Source: Aspidapion aeneum (lineage: Eukaryota; Arthropoda; Insecta; Coleoptera; Brentidae). Taken from it: DNA of 64,000 bases. The stretch spans positions 9,869,813 to 9,933,812 of the forward strand of contig OY755042.1 in the NCBI GenBank assembly GCA_963576565.1, given 5' to 3'. Under the pieces are notes generated by a model. The model made no database searches, was not told the origin of the DNA, and saw only the letters and a program-made list of their open reading frames with translations. The translations under genes and the position numbers were made by a program. This document shows, one piece after another, positions 11,339 through 23,135 of the stretch (position 1 is the first letter of the stretch; every line of letters starts with the position of its first letter).

Positions 11339-11521
11339 ACAAAAGACCGAAAAATTCCAGTGTTGCCGCAATTCTAATCGCGATGGTCCTATCCGCCGAC
11401 GCATAGAAATGAGCAACGGTTAAGTTAAGCGGGATTGACAAAGCGGGATTAAACTGTTCATACGGTGCATTTAGGGGTTAGTCACAAAAATTTTTGATTG
11501 TTAATACTCCTTGAACTCCCA

Positions 11522-12139
11522 GGGCAGCTATTCTGGATTTTGAACAATGTGATAGTTCCCATCACATGATTTTGGCCAATGGCACGCTTTAAACTAGCTC
11601 CGAGCCGTCACGTGCTATGCGAAAAGACCTCCATTGCGCAAGCTTCTCCTACGATCCGACCGAGAATCGTTCAGTCGCTCAGTGGCGGATCCAGGGGGGG
11701 GGGGACTAGGGGCACTTGCCCCCCCCCCCCCCGAGAATTTTTTGAATATACAAAAAATGAGTAAAAAGTAAGGTTTTTGCTAATAAAAATTCAAAATTTT
11801 TGCTTGCGGCGCCTGAAAGTGTCTAATGTTATTATCATCGAAATTACAACCAGTTTTAAATTATCCTGAATTTGTAGCCGTTTTTTACCAACAGAGAATG
11901 TCACCTAAAGTGCCCCCCCCCCCCGAACCGAACCCCCCCCCCCCCCCGAGAAGCACCTCTGGATCCGCCCTTGCAGTCGCTACGGGGCAGGAGAACAGAT
12001 TTTACTTCAAATGCGTAAAATTCACGAACTCTGAAGAGCGGGCGACTAAGCCATTAGTCGAAACAAGTCATTTCGCACAACACATGACCACTCAGAGTTT
12101 GCTATTGGTCAAAGCGTTCAAGACCCAGAATAGCTACCC
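11522..12139. mobile_element. Long-TIR non-autonomous element carrying a nested hAT
   Basis: The left end (GGGCAGCTATTCTGG) is matched, inverted, by the right end (GGGTAGCTATTCTGG). Similarity continues inward for about 120 bp with gaps, including an ATGCGAAA-type block and a TCACGTG/TCATGTG block. The middle is occupied by the younger hAT element at 11680-11973. Frames through this region are not genes. Confidence 0.65.
11680..11973. mobile_element. hAT-type miniature element, nested
   Basis: Terminal sequences are CAGTGGCGGATCCAGG on the left and, inverted, CAAGGGCGGATCCAGAGG on the right. The exact 8-mer CAGTCGCT flanks both sides (11672-11679 and 11974-11981). Inside are long G and C tracts near both ends, and a CCGAACCGAACC run at 11923-11934 in the middle of the right-hand C tract. 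No transposase. Confidence 0.85.
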
Positions 12140-13217
12140 AGTAGGTTTAATACGAAACTGATGTTTAATGGAAAAACGCATTAAGTCATTTTAATTTACT
12201 GTGTTTTTATTTTGGAGCACAACAAAACATCGAATCGAAAGCTTTATAGGCATCTGCAATTTTCACAGGCAGATTTTACAGGCATTTCTTTAATTTTAGA
12301 ATTTCCAACCTCCTTGCAACTGTTTTCGCTTACAAAGTGTTATATTTATTTAAAAATGTTTAATAAACAAATCAATATTGTGAAAGGGTAAGAAGAAGAT
12401 GCCTGTTTGATTCACAGTTTACACAATGTGAATGAACATTTGAGTGAGTTTTAACTTCCAGTAAAAATATTTTGAAAGTATTTTTCAACAATCACAATGT
12501 ATATCATTATTTTTGGGAACTTTTTTTATACCATAGCATAGCAAGACAAAGATTAAAAATTGCTTGCTTTGGCTAGGAGACAATCGTTTTTCTTGAATAA
12601 CTCCATTAAAAAAGACATTGTTATATACAGTTTCAATCCGCTAATAGAGATACATGTAGACATGGGGTATATCCGTTTCAGAAAACTAAACTTATTCAGT
12701 GAATTTGAATGAATATTTTCAGAATGGCACTACAGATTTCCGCAAAATTTCAGAAAAATATTCTCAGACACCATCCCGATATTCCACCAAAGTTTTGTAA
12801 AGAAGCAACATGATTAAAAGGTTAAAATTTTCAAGATTTAGCATTTCTTATTTTGAATTCAAATTAGCCGCCATGTACCCAGTACATGCCAACTGTTATA
12901 TTTGACATGTATTTGACTTTGACATCTGTGATTGTCACATTCGCTTCTGCTTTAAACTTAATTTTTCTGTGAGCGAATGAAGCGGCTCTGAAAAATTAAG
13001 GATTACTATAGATTAAAAAAAAATTGTTCTGAAAGAATATAGTAAAAACAATCTCAAAACAGGCTTTATTTTTTTTTTAAATCAAATATTCATGAACCGT
13101 CATTCCAACTTCAAAATTTTAAAGACAATCAGCTGTGTCGTAACGTGACCATCAAAAAAAAATTAGCCCCGGATGTGACGTCAACAAAGTGGATGATCGT
13201 GGCCCGTCCGTTTTGAT
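12140..13217. other. Non-coding stretch
   Basis: AT-rich DNA with no protein similarity I can recognise and no clear inverted repeat. The last 150 bp carry the block GTGACGTCA and may belong to the paired inverted repeat that follows. Confidence 0.5.
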
Positions 13218-13831
13218 GGCCCTGGCTCAAGGTCTGTAGAGAATAGGTTACCTGGTAACTTTCTGGCCAATCAGAGCCACTTGTTGAAGCCGGAAATGAC
13301 GTCACCCGGAGTGCCCATTTAAATAAAAAGCATTTAATCTACTAGGAAATCTTCAAGTTTCTTGTTTTCCTTTATTGATTTAAATGTAAATATGTTTTAT
13401 TAATTTTCTTAAGGTGTCTCAAATAACAATATTCTTAAATTACATCAACTAACTCAAATATACTGCTTTTCAAAAAAAATTGTACACCTAGCATGGATTT
13501 TAAAATTGCTGGTGTACAATTTTTTTTATACCAAATATCTTAAAGGCAAAATGTCTTGGGAAGCTTTTAGTCCCTTAAAATAACAACAAGTAGAAAGTAT
13601 AAGTAAACTAGAACAAGTATGTACGTGTTTTAAATAAATATAGTCCGAAAGAAACACCACAAATTTAAAAAATAAACCATCGAAAATTTAAAATACTTAA
13701 AAACACATGTAAACAAAGGGCTCTAATCAAATGGTGGCACTCCAAATGTCGCGCTGTCACCTCTCACGCCGCATCGACCATGGACAATGGATACCAGGGA
13801 ACCTATCCTCTACAGATCTTGAGCCAGGGCC
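13218..13831. mobile_element. Inverted-repeat element, left partner
   Basis: Its ends are inverted copies (GGCCCTGGCTCAAG at the left; the same word inverted at 13818-13831) followed by CTGTAGAG and a GGTTACCTGG-type block. It is about 614 bp. Relative to its partner it contains an extra 63-bp hairpin at 13473-13535 with AATTGTACACC arms. There is no ORF of note. It is probably a foldback DNA element. Confidence 0.6.
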
Positions 13832-14353
13832 AAGGTCTGTAGAGGCTAGGTTGCCTGGTAACTCTCTGGTCGAAGCGGCGTGAGAGGTGACAGCGCGTCA
13901 TTGGGAGTGCCAAGATTTGATTAGGGCGCTATGTTTACATCTGTTTTTAAGTATTTTTAGTTTTCGATGGTTTATTTTATAATTTTGTGATATTTTTTCG
14001 GACTATATTTGTTTAAAAATTGTAACTGACTTGTTCTAGTTTACTTATATTTTCTACTTATAGTTATTTTAACGGACTTAAAAAGCTTCCCAAGATATTT
14101 GGTATAAGGTAAGTTTTATATTTGAGTTAGTTGATGTATTTTATGAGTATTGTTATTAGAGGCAGTTTAAGAAAAATAACAAAACATACTTACATTTAAA
14201 TCAATAAAGGAAAACAAGAATCTTGAAGATTTCATACTATATTAAATGCTTTGTATTTAAATGGGCACTCCGGGTGACGTCATTTCCCGCGTTCAACAAC
14301 TGGCTCTGATTGGTTAGAAAGTACCCAGGTAACCTATCCTCTACAGACCTTGG
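13830..14353. mobile_element. Inverted-repeat element, right partner
   Basis: A diverged inverted copy of 13218-13831. It begins CCAAGGTCTGTAGAGG and ends with the inverse at 14339-14353. Shared blocks include GGCGTGAGAGGTGACAGCGC, TGTTTACAT and GGGTGACGTCATTTCC. The two partners touch at 13830, so together they form a palindrome of about 1.1 kb. Confidence 0.6.
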
Positions 14354-15242
14354 TCTAGAGACACATTTGTGTCCCTTTGCAAATAATCGACTCCCAGGAC
14401 CCCTTTCACCCCTTATAATAAATCATTGAATGTTCATAGGAACAATAATTATTAATAAATATTTTGTAAAAAAAAATACACTAGATATTAGCGTACTTTA
14501 TGGCAATCGGAAGGAGGCAACAACAATAGAAATATAAACGGCCCTTTCGCAACAATGCTTGAGAAAGTCAAAAAAATTTGTTTGTGAATTAAATCCTTTC
14601 ATTCTCCCTGTATATAACAAATGAAGAAAAAGGGGTTAGAACTTACAGGAAAAGGTCAATGACAATGCATTCTTTTGATACAAAGTCCTAAATTGAACCT
14701 TTCACTCTTAATAAAAAAAGATTTGGACTTTTATTGCCTGAGTTTAATTGCAATGATTAAAAGTCGCTGCATCTCATGGCTTCCCAATCAAAAAAGCATA
14801 GAAAAAACTTGCAATTCAAGACATTTAAAATTTCATAAACAAAGCTTTTTTCATGTTTTATAAGCGGCTACCAAATCACAAAACCTAAAATTTTATAGCG
14901 AGGTGGCGAAAACGTTCTTGGAACCCTTACCACTCTTTTAACGCTTAAATGAAGAATCATATAAGGGTGGCGGTAACCTATTTACAAACTTTTAATAAAA
15001 CTTAAGATGCTTGCGTAGTGGTTGCGGTAGCCCTTATATAACCCTTAAATACCTCTAAGAAACCTTGCTGAGTCATATAAGAGAAATAAGAACGTTTAAG
15101 AAAACCTTATAAAACCACATAAGATATTCTGGTAATCTGGTTTGTTTTGTACTACTGACTCCCCCTACAAGAATATTTGCAAATTAAAATATTTTTTAGG
15201 AGTTCTGAGCTAGCCCAGTAATGGCTAGTTATATAAAACAGC
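14354..15242. other. Non-coding stretch
   Basis: No gene or clear repeat boundary. Words such as AACCCTTA and AAGG recur at 14920-15110 in a loose pattern. Confidence 0.5.
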
Positions 15243-15264
15243 CGAACCAAACCGAACCGAACCG
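15243..15264 (-). repeat. CCGAA pentamer run abutting a transposon end
   Basis: Four to five units of 5-bp period, one of them CCAAA, run directly into the terminal word CGGGTGGG of the TIR element that starts at 15263. Confidence 0.75.
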
Positions 15265-16109
15265 GGTGGGCCAAAAAAAACCGGACAATTTTTTTTCATT
15301 ATAACTTTTGAACTATACCATCGATTTTAAATAAAAAAAGTTAAAACATCTGTGCAAAATAATAATAAATACGCCATTTTGAAGAATCAAGTATGATTCA
15401 GTCCGACATTTTAAATTGCAAGATGGCGGAAAATTTTGACAGCAATCTTTAAAGAGCAATCAATTCTCACCACATTTTTATTTTCACTAAAATCGGTTTA
15501 GTAGAAACGAATTTATAAGGAAATTAATGCAGACAGGATTGGCAATGCAATCGTAGAATCTGTAAAACAATGGTTAAAACAAAAATAGAATTTTTGAGAA
15601 CCACTACACCGAATTTACTAATTTTTACGTCGTTGTGTGAGGAAAAAGTAATGATTTTCTAAAAATTAAAAAAAAACTAAAATATTTTTGGAAAATAAGA
15701 ATAAACACGCCATTTTGAAGAATCAAGTATGATTCTGTCCGCCAAATCGGTTTAGTATTAATGAATTTATAAAGAAATAAATTGGCAAGGCAATCGTATA
15801 ATATACAAAACAATGTTTGAAACAAAAATATTTTTTGTAGAACCACTTAATCGATTTTGCTGATTCGTACCTTGTTGTACGTGGCAAGAATGCAGCTTTT
15901 TCAGTAGTTTAAAAGAATAAACGAGCATCTTTGAAGGGTACATTTTAATTTCGTCCGCCATCTTGGATTTTGAGATGGCGGAAAAAAAAATATATTTAGT
16001 CAAAACTCTGATTAATTCTCTATCAGGTTCAGTTTGTCCGATTAAAATCAATTGGATAGTTTAGAAGTTATAATGAAAACAAAATTGTCCGGTTTTTTTT
16101 ACCCACCCG
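15263..16109. mobile_element. 850-bp non-autonomous TIR element
   Basis: The ends are inverted copies over about 60 bp: CGGGTGGGCC then an A tract, then CCGGACAATTTT and a TTATAACTTTTGAACTAT-like block, mirrored at 16050-16109. Inside, two blocks repeat the phrase CACGCCATTTTGAAGAATCA, at about 15370 and 15705. The two frames it contains are AT-rich and unlike any known transposase. A partial copy is at 26619. Confidence 0.7.
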
Positions 16110-16429
16110 TTATAATAGTTATGGAGTGCCCTATTACAATAAAATTAGTCTTTGAAATCAGGTATGTATGCCGTAAAAATACATGCGGCCCTAACTGTAC
16201 TGTGAAATCTTAAGGTTCTGGGTTCACAAAACTTTTGCGCACTGGAAAGTAACAAAATTTTGTCATATTTTGAACCAAAATTTTCACAATTTAAAAAACA
16301 AGTAACTTTTAACTTACATATATGACTATTTTTTTCAGAAAGAATATTTGCTAATATGAATAAAAAACACTTTAATTTATTCTAAAACAACCAAATTGGG
16401 AATATATTTCATATTTTTAACATTTTTTG

Positions 16430-17057
16430 CAAGGTTGACGATTGTTTATGTCGCCATTTTCACGTTTACGTTTTAGCTCACACATATTATATTATCGACA
16501 GTTCTGTTTATTTACATCACTATTGAAAAAAAAGGAGCATTCGTCACTAAAACAAAGTTTTTTTTATCAATAAGGGGTTTCTTTGAATTTTCTCCGTCAT
16601 TGTTTCACAAAACTGAATTGTTCTATCAGGATCATCGTCACCAAGTTCTTTGTTAAATTTTCATTAAAACTTTTCTGACAGCTGTCTGAGATATCCCCCT
16701 TATTGAAGTCAATTGGCGCATTGACACTTCGGGATTAATGGAAACCTGCCCAAAAAATTCCACTTGCATTTCTTCGTCCAAAATTCTAGGTCCCTGTCTT
16801 TTTTTTACAGATCCTGTCTCTTCAAATTTTTAAACTAAATCCCTAACATAAACGTGACTTACATTTTTGTCGGGATGCCTTTCATTAAAGGTAAGGGTTG
16901 TTCTCAAATAGGACATACCTTGAGCACCGTAAATAGAAAATAATTTCAATTCGTTCTTCCACACTATAAACCATTTTCAAAATTTTAATAACGAAAAAAA
17001 TTTATTGGTTTAAAAAGCATAGTTGTAAGTTTTTAAAAACTCACCCTGTATAACCCA
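16430..17057 (-). pseudogene. Tc1/mariner-like transposase relic
   Basis: On the minus strand from about 16980, three broken frames read like a Tc1/mariner-class transposase. First comes MVYSVEERIEIIF, the usual start of a helix-turn-helix region. Next are DEEMQVEFLGQVS-like and INPEVSMRQLTS-like pieces, then ELGDDDPDRTIQFCETMTEK and NPLLIKKTLF leading to the SDE catalytic segment. The terminal sequence TACAGGGTGAGTT lies at about 17045-17057. The 3' half, with the remaining catalytic residues, is missing. Several frameshifts and stops make it a dead gene. Family assignment is from recalled motif similarity. Confidence 0.6.
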
Positions 17058-17400
17058 AAAATAACCTCGGAGGCCTCGGTAAGTTAGGTCCAGAGCTACC
17101 TTAGCCTCGACTCAACCTTAAGGCTTTCTCGAAATGACTATAAAACGCATTCGGCTCCTTAAAGAGGCCTTGAGTCCGAGGACGGTTGAACCAGGACTAT
17201 AAAAAGCATTCGGCTCCTTAAGGAGAACTTGCGATTATAATTAATCAAATATTTTAACAATCTAGTACAAATCACGGGTACAAATAAACAACAAATTTTG
17301 ATATCTGTAGAAAATTCCAGAAGAGACATGATAATTTTTTTGTGGAAAGGAAAAATATTGTTTTTAGGGTCTTAACTTCTTTATTTTTTGTTTTGTTCAA
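17058..17400. other. Short direct repeats, no gene
   Basis: A 25-bp word containing GCATTCGGCTCCTTAA occurs at about 17143 and 17203. Otherwise AT-rich DNA without features. Confidence 0.5.
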
Positions 17401-17465
17401 CTAAGCCACGCGTTTCGGAGTCTAGTTCCATTTATCAAGGCTTCTTCGGCCTATAACGAAAAAGG
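17401..17465 (-). other. Penelope-like tail motif
   Basis: Read on the minus strand, the phrase GAAGAAGCCTTGATAAATGG followed by CTCCGAAACGCGTGGC is of the kind found at the ends of Penelope-like elements, where a degenerate hammerhead-like hairpin often lies. Here the CUGANGA box reads CCGAAGA. No coding part is attached. Confidence 0.3.
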
Positions 17466-17574
17466 ACAAAAGTATGTCAGACATGGGTATAAACAAAGAA
17501 CAAACATTTAGAAAAAGTAAAAAAACAGCACACAGGTCGTTTTACAAACTAAATAAACTTTTAAAATAAAATCG

Positions 17575-17850
17575 TATTTGTTTATTTAAAACCCACCCTC
17601 TCATATCTTTGTTCAAAACCAAAGTCGTTATACTTTCACAGAGGTTATCTACAGAATTCAAAAGGTCATTGAACCTGTCTGGCCAACTGTAATTAGATTT
17701 AAAAATGTACGTCACCGGGAGCCTTGAACCATTTGTTTTATGGAAACCCGATGACGCAGCTACAGTCGTCCAGTTAAGTTCACATGACTCATCAAATTCT
17801 GTAGGCAACCTGTGTAAAAGTATAAAGAACTTGTTTCAAAACCAGGGCGT
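17575..17850. repeat. Imperfect palindrome
   Basis: Blocks at 17610-17665 (TATACTTTCACAGAGGTTATC, ACAGAATTC) return inverted at 17790-17845 (GAATTCTGTAGGCAACCTGTG, AAAAGTATA). Arms are roughly 80-90 bp around a 130-bp centre. The short frames on both strands are products of the palindrome. Confidence 0.55.
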
Positions 17851-18473
17851 GAAGTTTGTTATAAATAAAAATAGAAAAAAATTGTTTTCTTGACTGTGAA
17901 GTATTCGGCAATCGTTGTGTTTTTAAAATATAAAATACTTTATTTTAGCTTCCACCACCTCGTAGAAATGTTTTTTTATCTTCATGCCAACATGTGTCGA
18001 GAGTTAGTACCACTTCCACACTTGTTAGGTAAATTACTATTATTAGAAACTATATTATAAATTCGTAATCCCATGATTTTGCTTGATAGGTAACGGCCAA
18101 TCTCAAAAAACTTTTTGCAAATAAGAAAAATTATATGCCTTAAATACAAACTTATACGCCTCAAACTTATCATAAACAATATTTCATTTGTTCAATACCT
18201 TTAACTCTAAAAGTAAACTAAAAATCTCGATCAGATGATCTTAGTTGAATTATTCAAGGGGGTGGCCCCTCAGTCGGAAATTGATGGCTTTTGTATGATT
18301 TGATGTCCTGTATTAAATATAAAATTGACTATGCTTTTATAAATCCTAATAGATTTTGTCTATAAAAAACCAATAATTTTTTTTTTCAGTTTATGTAAAA
18401 GATTTTTTTTTAATTGTCAAACTTATCTTGTTGAATTTTTGATTTTCTTTTTTATATTTCTAAAAAATATACA

Positions 18474-18485
18474 CCGAACCGAACC
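18474..18485 (-). repeat. CCGAA pentamer run (short)
   Basis: CCGAACCGAACC in AT-rich DNA, one of the nine runs of this word. Confidence 0.6.
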
Positions 18486-18572
18486 AAGAAACGTCAAAAT
18501 CATGCATTTTCATTGTTCTTTTTGACATTTCTTGGTTAAGTGCTCTTTGTTCGATTCTCGCATTTAATGGAT

Positions 18573-19150
18573 CGTTCATACTCGTCTTTTGTCTAGTCTT
18601 TTGTCTCGGTTTAGTCATATGTCTTGTCATAAGAAAGTTAAAACCACTGTTTCTTATGGGAGTGTTCATACAATGCTTTTGCTTTTGTTTTTGATTAGTC
18701 TTTGTCTTAAGAGTTGCCAACTTTCAATCCTTAGGACAACGACTAAGACGAGTGACAGACCTCAGCTGATATTTGTTGTTTTTTTTACAGGGAGTCCGAA
18801 GAGCGCAAGCGCGCGGCCGAAATTTTGAATTTACCGCCATTAATCATGTTTTTAACAGAAAATATCAACATAACCTCAAAATTTTATTTGTTTTTATTTT
18901 CTTTTTCGCTTTTGTTCTTTCGTGTCTGTGTTTCGTGCACAAATTAGGTTAAATAAGATTGTTTTGTGTAGAAAATGACTTTTGAAAAGGGGCCTTTTTA
19001 ATGAAATTGAATTTTTTTTTCAGTGGGTTATGACTAAGACTAATAAAAAACAAAAGACGAGTATGAACAGCCGATTTTGTTTAAGACAGCTAAGACTAAT
19101 CAAAGGACAAAGACTAATCAAAAACAAAAGTCTAAGACTAGTATGAACAA
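18573..19150. repeat. TIR element with subterminal GTTCATACT motifs
   Basis: The left end carries GTTCATACTCGTCTTTTGTC and repeated TTAGTC words. The right end (19030-19150) carries the inverse twice, with GACTAAGACTAAT words. A second GTTCATAC occurs at 18663. This is consistent with a non-autonomous DNA element about 580 bp long; no target duplication could be assigned. Confidence 0.5.
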
Positions 19151-19754
19151 TACTTTAACGAGGAGAACTAATAACCGAACGGTCTACCGCTTGAAAAGGT
19201 CTTAAGTTTAGTTGTGTCTTAGCCATTACTTTTTTTTATATTTTTGAATAAAATAAACTAGCGAAAAACTGCAAAAATACCTTTTTTAAGAATGTTTTAA
19301 AAACCGACCCTGCAAAACTTCGACGCGTACCGCTGTTTCGTTTTCTATTTCCATTAGAATAAACATTTCGCCAAAAATGGAATATCAGTGTTGTCAGATG
19401 GTAAGTTTTCGGGCTAATTTTGCTCCCTTACTTTTCTACACTGACTATCGTTCCGCGCATGTTTACCTTAACACTAATATTTTTGTTTATTATTAATTTA
19501 AAGTGTCAAGGCTTGATCGTTTCTTGGTTTCATTGATTCTGACGTTCACCCAATTTTTGTTACGAAACTAGAAGGTCAATGGCGAAGAGTTTGTTGACTG
19601 GATTATGTATTGATCCCAATAATTATTTTTGCCTTTTTAGTCCGCAATGTGATATCGTTTATATACAGGGTGAGCCAGATAAAAGTAACTACATGAGGAT
19701 TTCAAAAAAAGTAAGGAATACAATTTTTGATTAAATAAGAAAAAAGTTGCTACC
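19151..19754. other. Non-coding stretch with a mariner-like terminus
   Basis: The word TATACAGGGTGAGCC at 19668-19682 matches the ends of Tc1/mariner-type elements elsewhere in the window. No partner end is visible. The rest is unremarkable. Confidence 0.4.
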
Positions 19755-20065
19755 TAGAATAGATCAGATAAGAAATCGGAATCGAGGGAAGTATAACGGA
19801 TGACATCACTAAAAGGCAATTGATATGGTATGGCCATGTACAATGGATGAACGACGAAAGATTACCACAGCAGGTCCTAGAATGGCAACCAATAGGGCGC
19901 AGAAAAAGAGGGCGTCCTAAACTAGAATGGGAACAGTCAATCCAAAGATCAATGAGTCAAAAAAATCTGACAGAAGATGATTGTCAGGATCGAAGGAGGT
20001 GGAGGATAGGCGTCGGACAACGTAGAAAAACGTTCTAAACCGACATAGTAGTAGTAGTAAAAAGT
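19755..20065 (+). pseudogene. RTE-like LINE, 3' end
   Basis: The plus-strand frame at 19820-20038 encodes 72 residues with WYGHVQWMNDERLPQQVLEW, GRRKRGRPK and the closing WRIGVGQRRKTF. These are the usual last residues of insect endonuclease/reverse-transcriptase LINEs of the RTE kind. Upstream from 19755 the DNA aligns with the longer copy at 56500-59470 in another frame. It ends in a (TAG)n tail at about 20045-20060. Only the last tenth of the element is present. Confidence 0.8.
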
Positions 20066-20160
20066 TGCAGTATTTAAAGCCAAAACAGATGCTTTTACAG
20101 AGGTTCTTAAACCCACATAACACGAAAATCACACCAACGTTAAATTACCGTGAACAAAAA

Positions 20161-20700
20161 CAATAGAATAGAATAGAATAGAAATAGTCTTTATTTTCAT
20201 ATGCAGTAATATACATAGAAATTGAGTCAGGTTCTTAGAAAAATAAAAAAACTTAGGCTACCTATATAAAGAGTGGCTAACCAACGACTAGTAACAAATA
20301 AAAGTCAGTAAAATCAACTAAAAATCTAACTAGCTAGAAGTAATAAATAGAAATTTGAGTTTAAAAAGTTTAAAATAATTTCATAAACATTTGTGACTAC
20401 TACCCAAACGTGATAACAGAATCAACACTCCACTCGATCAGGTGCAATTTTGAAAAGTTTAAAAAACAATTTAAAAAATAATACTTTTATTTAAACTGCT
20501 TTATTTAGAAAAAGTTGAAAAATTCGTTAACATCGTACGGAGTTATTTCAATTAAAAGCTTTTTTGTTTTAGCTTTAAAACTATTAAGATTAGTTGTCAT
20601 TTTTATTTCGTCTGGAAGCATATTAAAAAATAAACAACAATTGAAATAGGCTCCTTTCTGATATAGTATATAGTCCTTGCAATACCCCAAGTCCCTTTGC
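20161..20700 (-). pseudogene. LINE 3' end with pentamer tail
   Basis: The minus-strand frame at 20690-20505 contains FFNMLPDEIK and FKAKTKKLLIE, the common C-terminal ending of CR1/jockey-type reverse transcriptases. About 330 bp of 3' UTR follow, with an AATAAAGA signal near 20190 and a tail of TTCTA repeats at 20161-20182. Tails of short tandem words are typical of CR1-like LINEs. The 5' part is absent. Confidence 0.7.
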
Positions 20701-21819
20701 TATCCTTTTTTATTTTTCTTCTATAAAGAAGACAGAAAATAGCATCGAAAAACGTTGTTGGCCCCAGATTGCAGTTGGCAGTTGCAAGCCTGTCTGTCTA
20801 TCAAAGTTTAAATTGACAATAAAAGTCAACTTTCAAAACAAAAAATTTTTTGGCAAGTAGTCAAAATAGTAAAAAAAATTGCGACAAAGATAAAATGTTC
20901 ATACGAAAATTCCACGCTTTTTTCGATCTTTAGTCCCATCCGTAATAACTACAGAGCAAAATTTTAAGAAACACAGTATAGGTAATGACAAAAAGTTTGA
21001 AGACTTTGTGATGCCATTCAAAACAACTTCTTTAGAAAACTAATTAAAAAAAGTTTGTTAAACTATTGTTTAAAAAGCATTGTTAAAATTACATGATGCA
21101 TTGCGAAAAACTAATTTTGGAAGACTGAGAAAATGAAACAGCTATTGATGTCGCTCCTCTCGTCATAACTGACAATGGCAGTTTATGAGATGAAGTTTTT
21201 TGGATGATGAGAATAAATTATTTTTGCATAGTTTGTTTTTTAGTTAGATTTTAGATTTTCAGTTTTTTGGTTGGTTTTTAATCCTATGAGCTGTTCTACT
21301 GTTCTACTGCAACATTTTAAACTTAGTAATTAGTAATAGCCTCAATATAGCTATTTTTAGTTTAAATATTGTGTCTGAAATATATTTTTTAATTCACTCA
21401 GAAAGAGTCTGTACAATACTGTTTTTGTTGAAATTCCCAAAGCATTTCCACTTAAATCAGTTGAGAATTTTATTATACTTTTTAAAAGATCTATGTGTCG
21501 ACCATAAAAAATGTTTATTTATAAAAAATTATAATAAAATACTGTTTTAATTTACCCTAAACAAAAAATACAGATGCTTATATACTGAGAAATAAGTATG
21601 TACTAATTTAACTTTTATTAAGTCTTTATCCTTAGGTAATAATATTAAAAACTTCTGTTTACAAAAACTATAATTAGGGCCTAATCTTATTTGAATGAAT
21701 TTTTACCAAAGCAAATTGCAAAGCTTAGCTTAACTCCAGCTCGAAATACATTGTAAAAAATAAACGATTACATTAAGATTAAGGTAACTGATAATTAGTT
21801 TCGCAGCATCCATTATCAG
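20701..21819. other. AT-rich stretch, probably LINE 3' flank
   Basis: No coding similarity. The word ATCAGTTACCTTA occurs near 21815 and its inverse GGTAACTGAT at 21783-21792, a small hairpin at the 3' side of the LINE that follows. Confidence 0.5.
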
Positions 21820-23135
21820 TTACCTTAGGAACCTGTGGTTTAAAACTGAATTAAGAATACACGTGCGTTTTGTTACCAGAATTACGGGGTGATTAAACAA
21901 AAGGACTAGCCTTGTTGCAAAGACTATAGTTGAGTGTTGATCACTACATAATGTATTTTTGTTCCTTGTGTCATATGGACCATTTAAAGAGTTTTTTTGA
22001 AATATACTAATATTATATTTAACAAAACAAATTAATTCGTAAATATATAAGCCAGTAACCGTTAGAAAATTCAATTCTTTAAAAATACTGCGACATGTTT
22101 CCCCCCTCTTTAAACCCTTAATAATGCGAACAGCATATTTTTGCAAAACAAAAACTCGATTAATATTTGCTGCTTTTCCCCAATGCATTATGCCGTATTT
22201 TAAATGCGAGTAGAAGTTTGAATAATATAGTGTTTTAAGAATATTTTCGCTACATTGATTTGACATCGTTCTGAGACAAAAGCAGGTGGATGCTAGTTTT
22301 TTACATAGGTTGTCTATTTGACAGTTATAGCTTAAGCAGCTATCCACATAAAAACCCAATAACTTAACGTCGCTTACAAAGCTTAAGTGCTCTCCATCCA
22401 GCATTACGCCATCAGCCCCCAAACTGGACCTAATTGACTTAAACAACATACACGCAGTTTTATCGTTATTAATCACTAACTTATTTCTCCTCATCCAGTC
22501 TTTGACTATCTGAAACAATTCAATTTGATCGCGGTTTTGAACTTTAATTATAAGGTTTGTATCATCAGCATATGAAACAATTAGAACTGGAAGACCCTCA
22601 AAAACATGGTGCAAATCGTTAATATAAATAATAAACAATAGAGGCCCTAATACTGATCCTTGGAGCATCCCTAGAGTTAAATTCGTAGAATTTGAATATA
22701 AAAGGCCACCATTCTCAGATAATAATTTAACCCTTTGAGTGCGATCACTTAGGTAAGACTTATTATCAGCGACGTAGCGTGCCCGAAAGGGCGGGGGGGG
22801 GGCGACAGCTAAAAAGGGCGCCTTTCAGAGATCTGAATCTGATGAAAAATCTTGTGGCAAAAAAACACAAAAAGGTCAAAAAGGCGCCTCTCAAAAATCT
22901 GGCGACCAAAAAAAAAAAAAAGGTCTTCATGTCGTTAGTTTCCTTTGGCACCCACTCAATTGGCCATTACCGGCCCGACTTAATAAAGCTGAGGGCGCTT
23001 CGGCCACCTATGGGGCGCCACTACGCTCGGGGCGGGGGGGCGGCGAACCCCCCGCGCCCCCCCACGCTACGCCGCTGCTTATTATTTTTTACATGTAATA
23101 TTTGTTTTGTTAAATGTTTAAAGAACTTAGAAACA
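21820..23135 (-). pseudogene. CR1/jockey-like LINE reverse transcriptase, interrupted
   Basis: The minus-strand frame at 22668-21820 gives 282 residues with [17 protein letters not shown], the catalytic YADD motif (SYADDTNLII), KLLGFYVD and a thumb region ending near FATRLVLLFN. The same frame continues upstream through 22766 (YLSDRTQRVKLL) and, across a clean insertion at 22767-23077, to about 23130 (FKHLTKQILHV). Removing the insert and one 8-bp duplicate restores the frame. The endonuclease and N-terminal reverse transcriptase are missing, so it is a truncated copy. Confidence 0.85.
22767..23077. mobile_element. hAT-type miniature element inside the LINE
   Basis: Inverted ends CAGCGACGTAGCGTG (left) and CAGCGGCGTAGCGTG (right, inverted) flank 311 bp. 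The exact 8-mer CTTATTAT is duplicated at 22759-22766 and 23078-23085. The interior has G-rich tracts and internal copies of AAAAGG(C/T)GCCT. No transposase, and the long frame across it (22779-23162) is an artefact. Confidence 0.9.
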
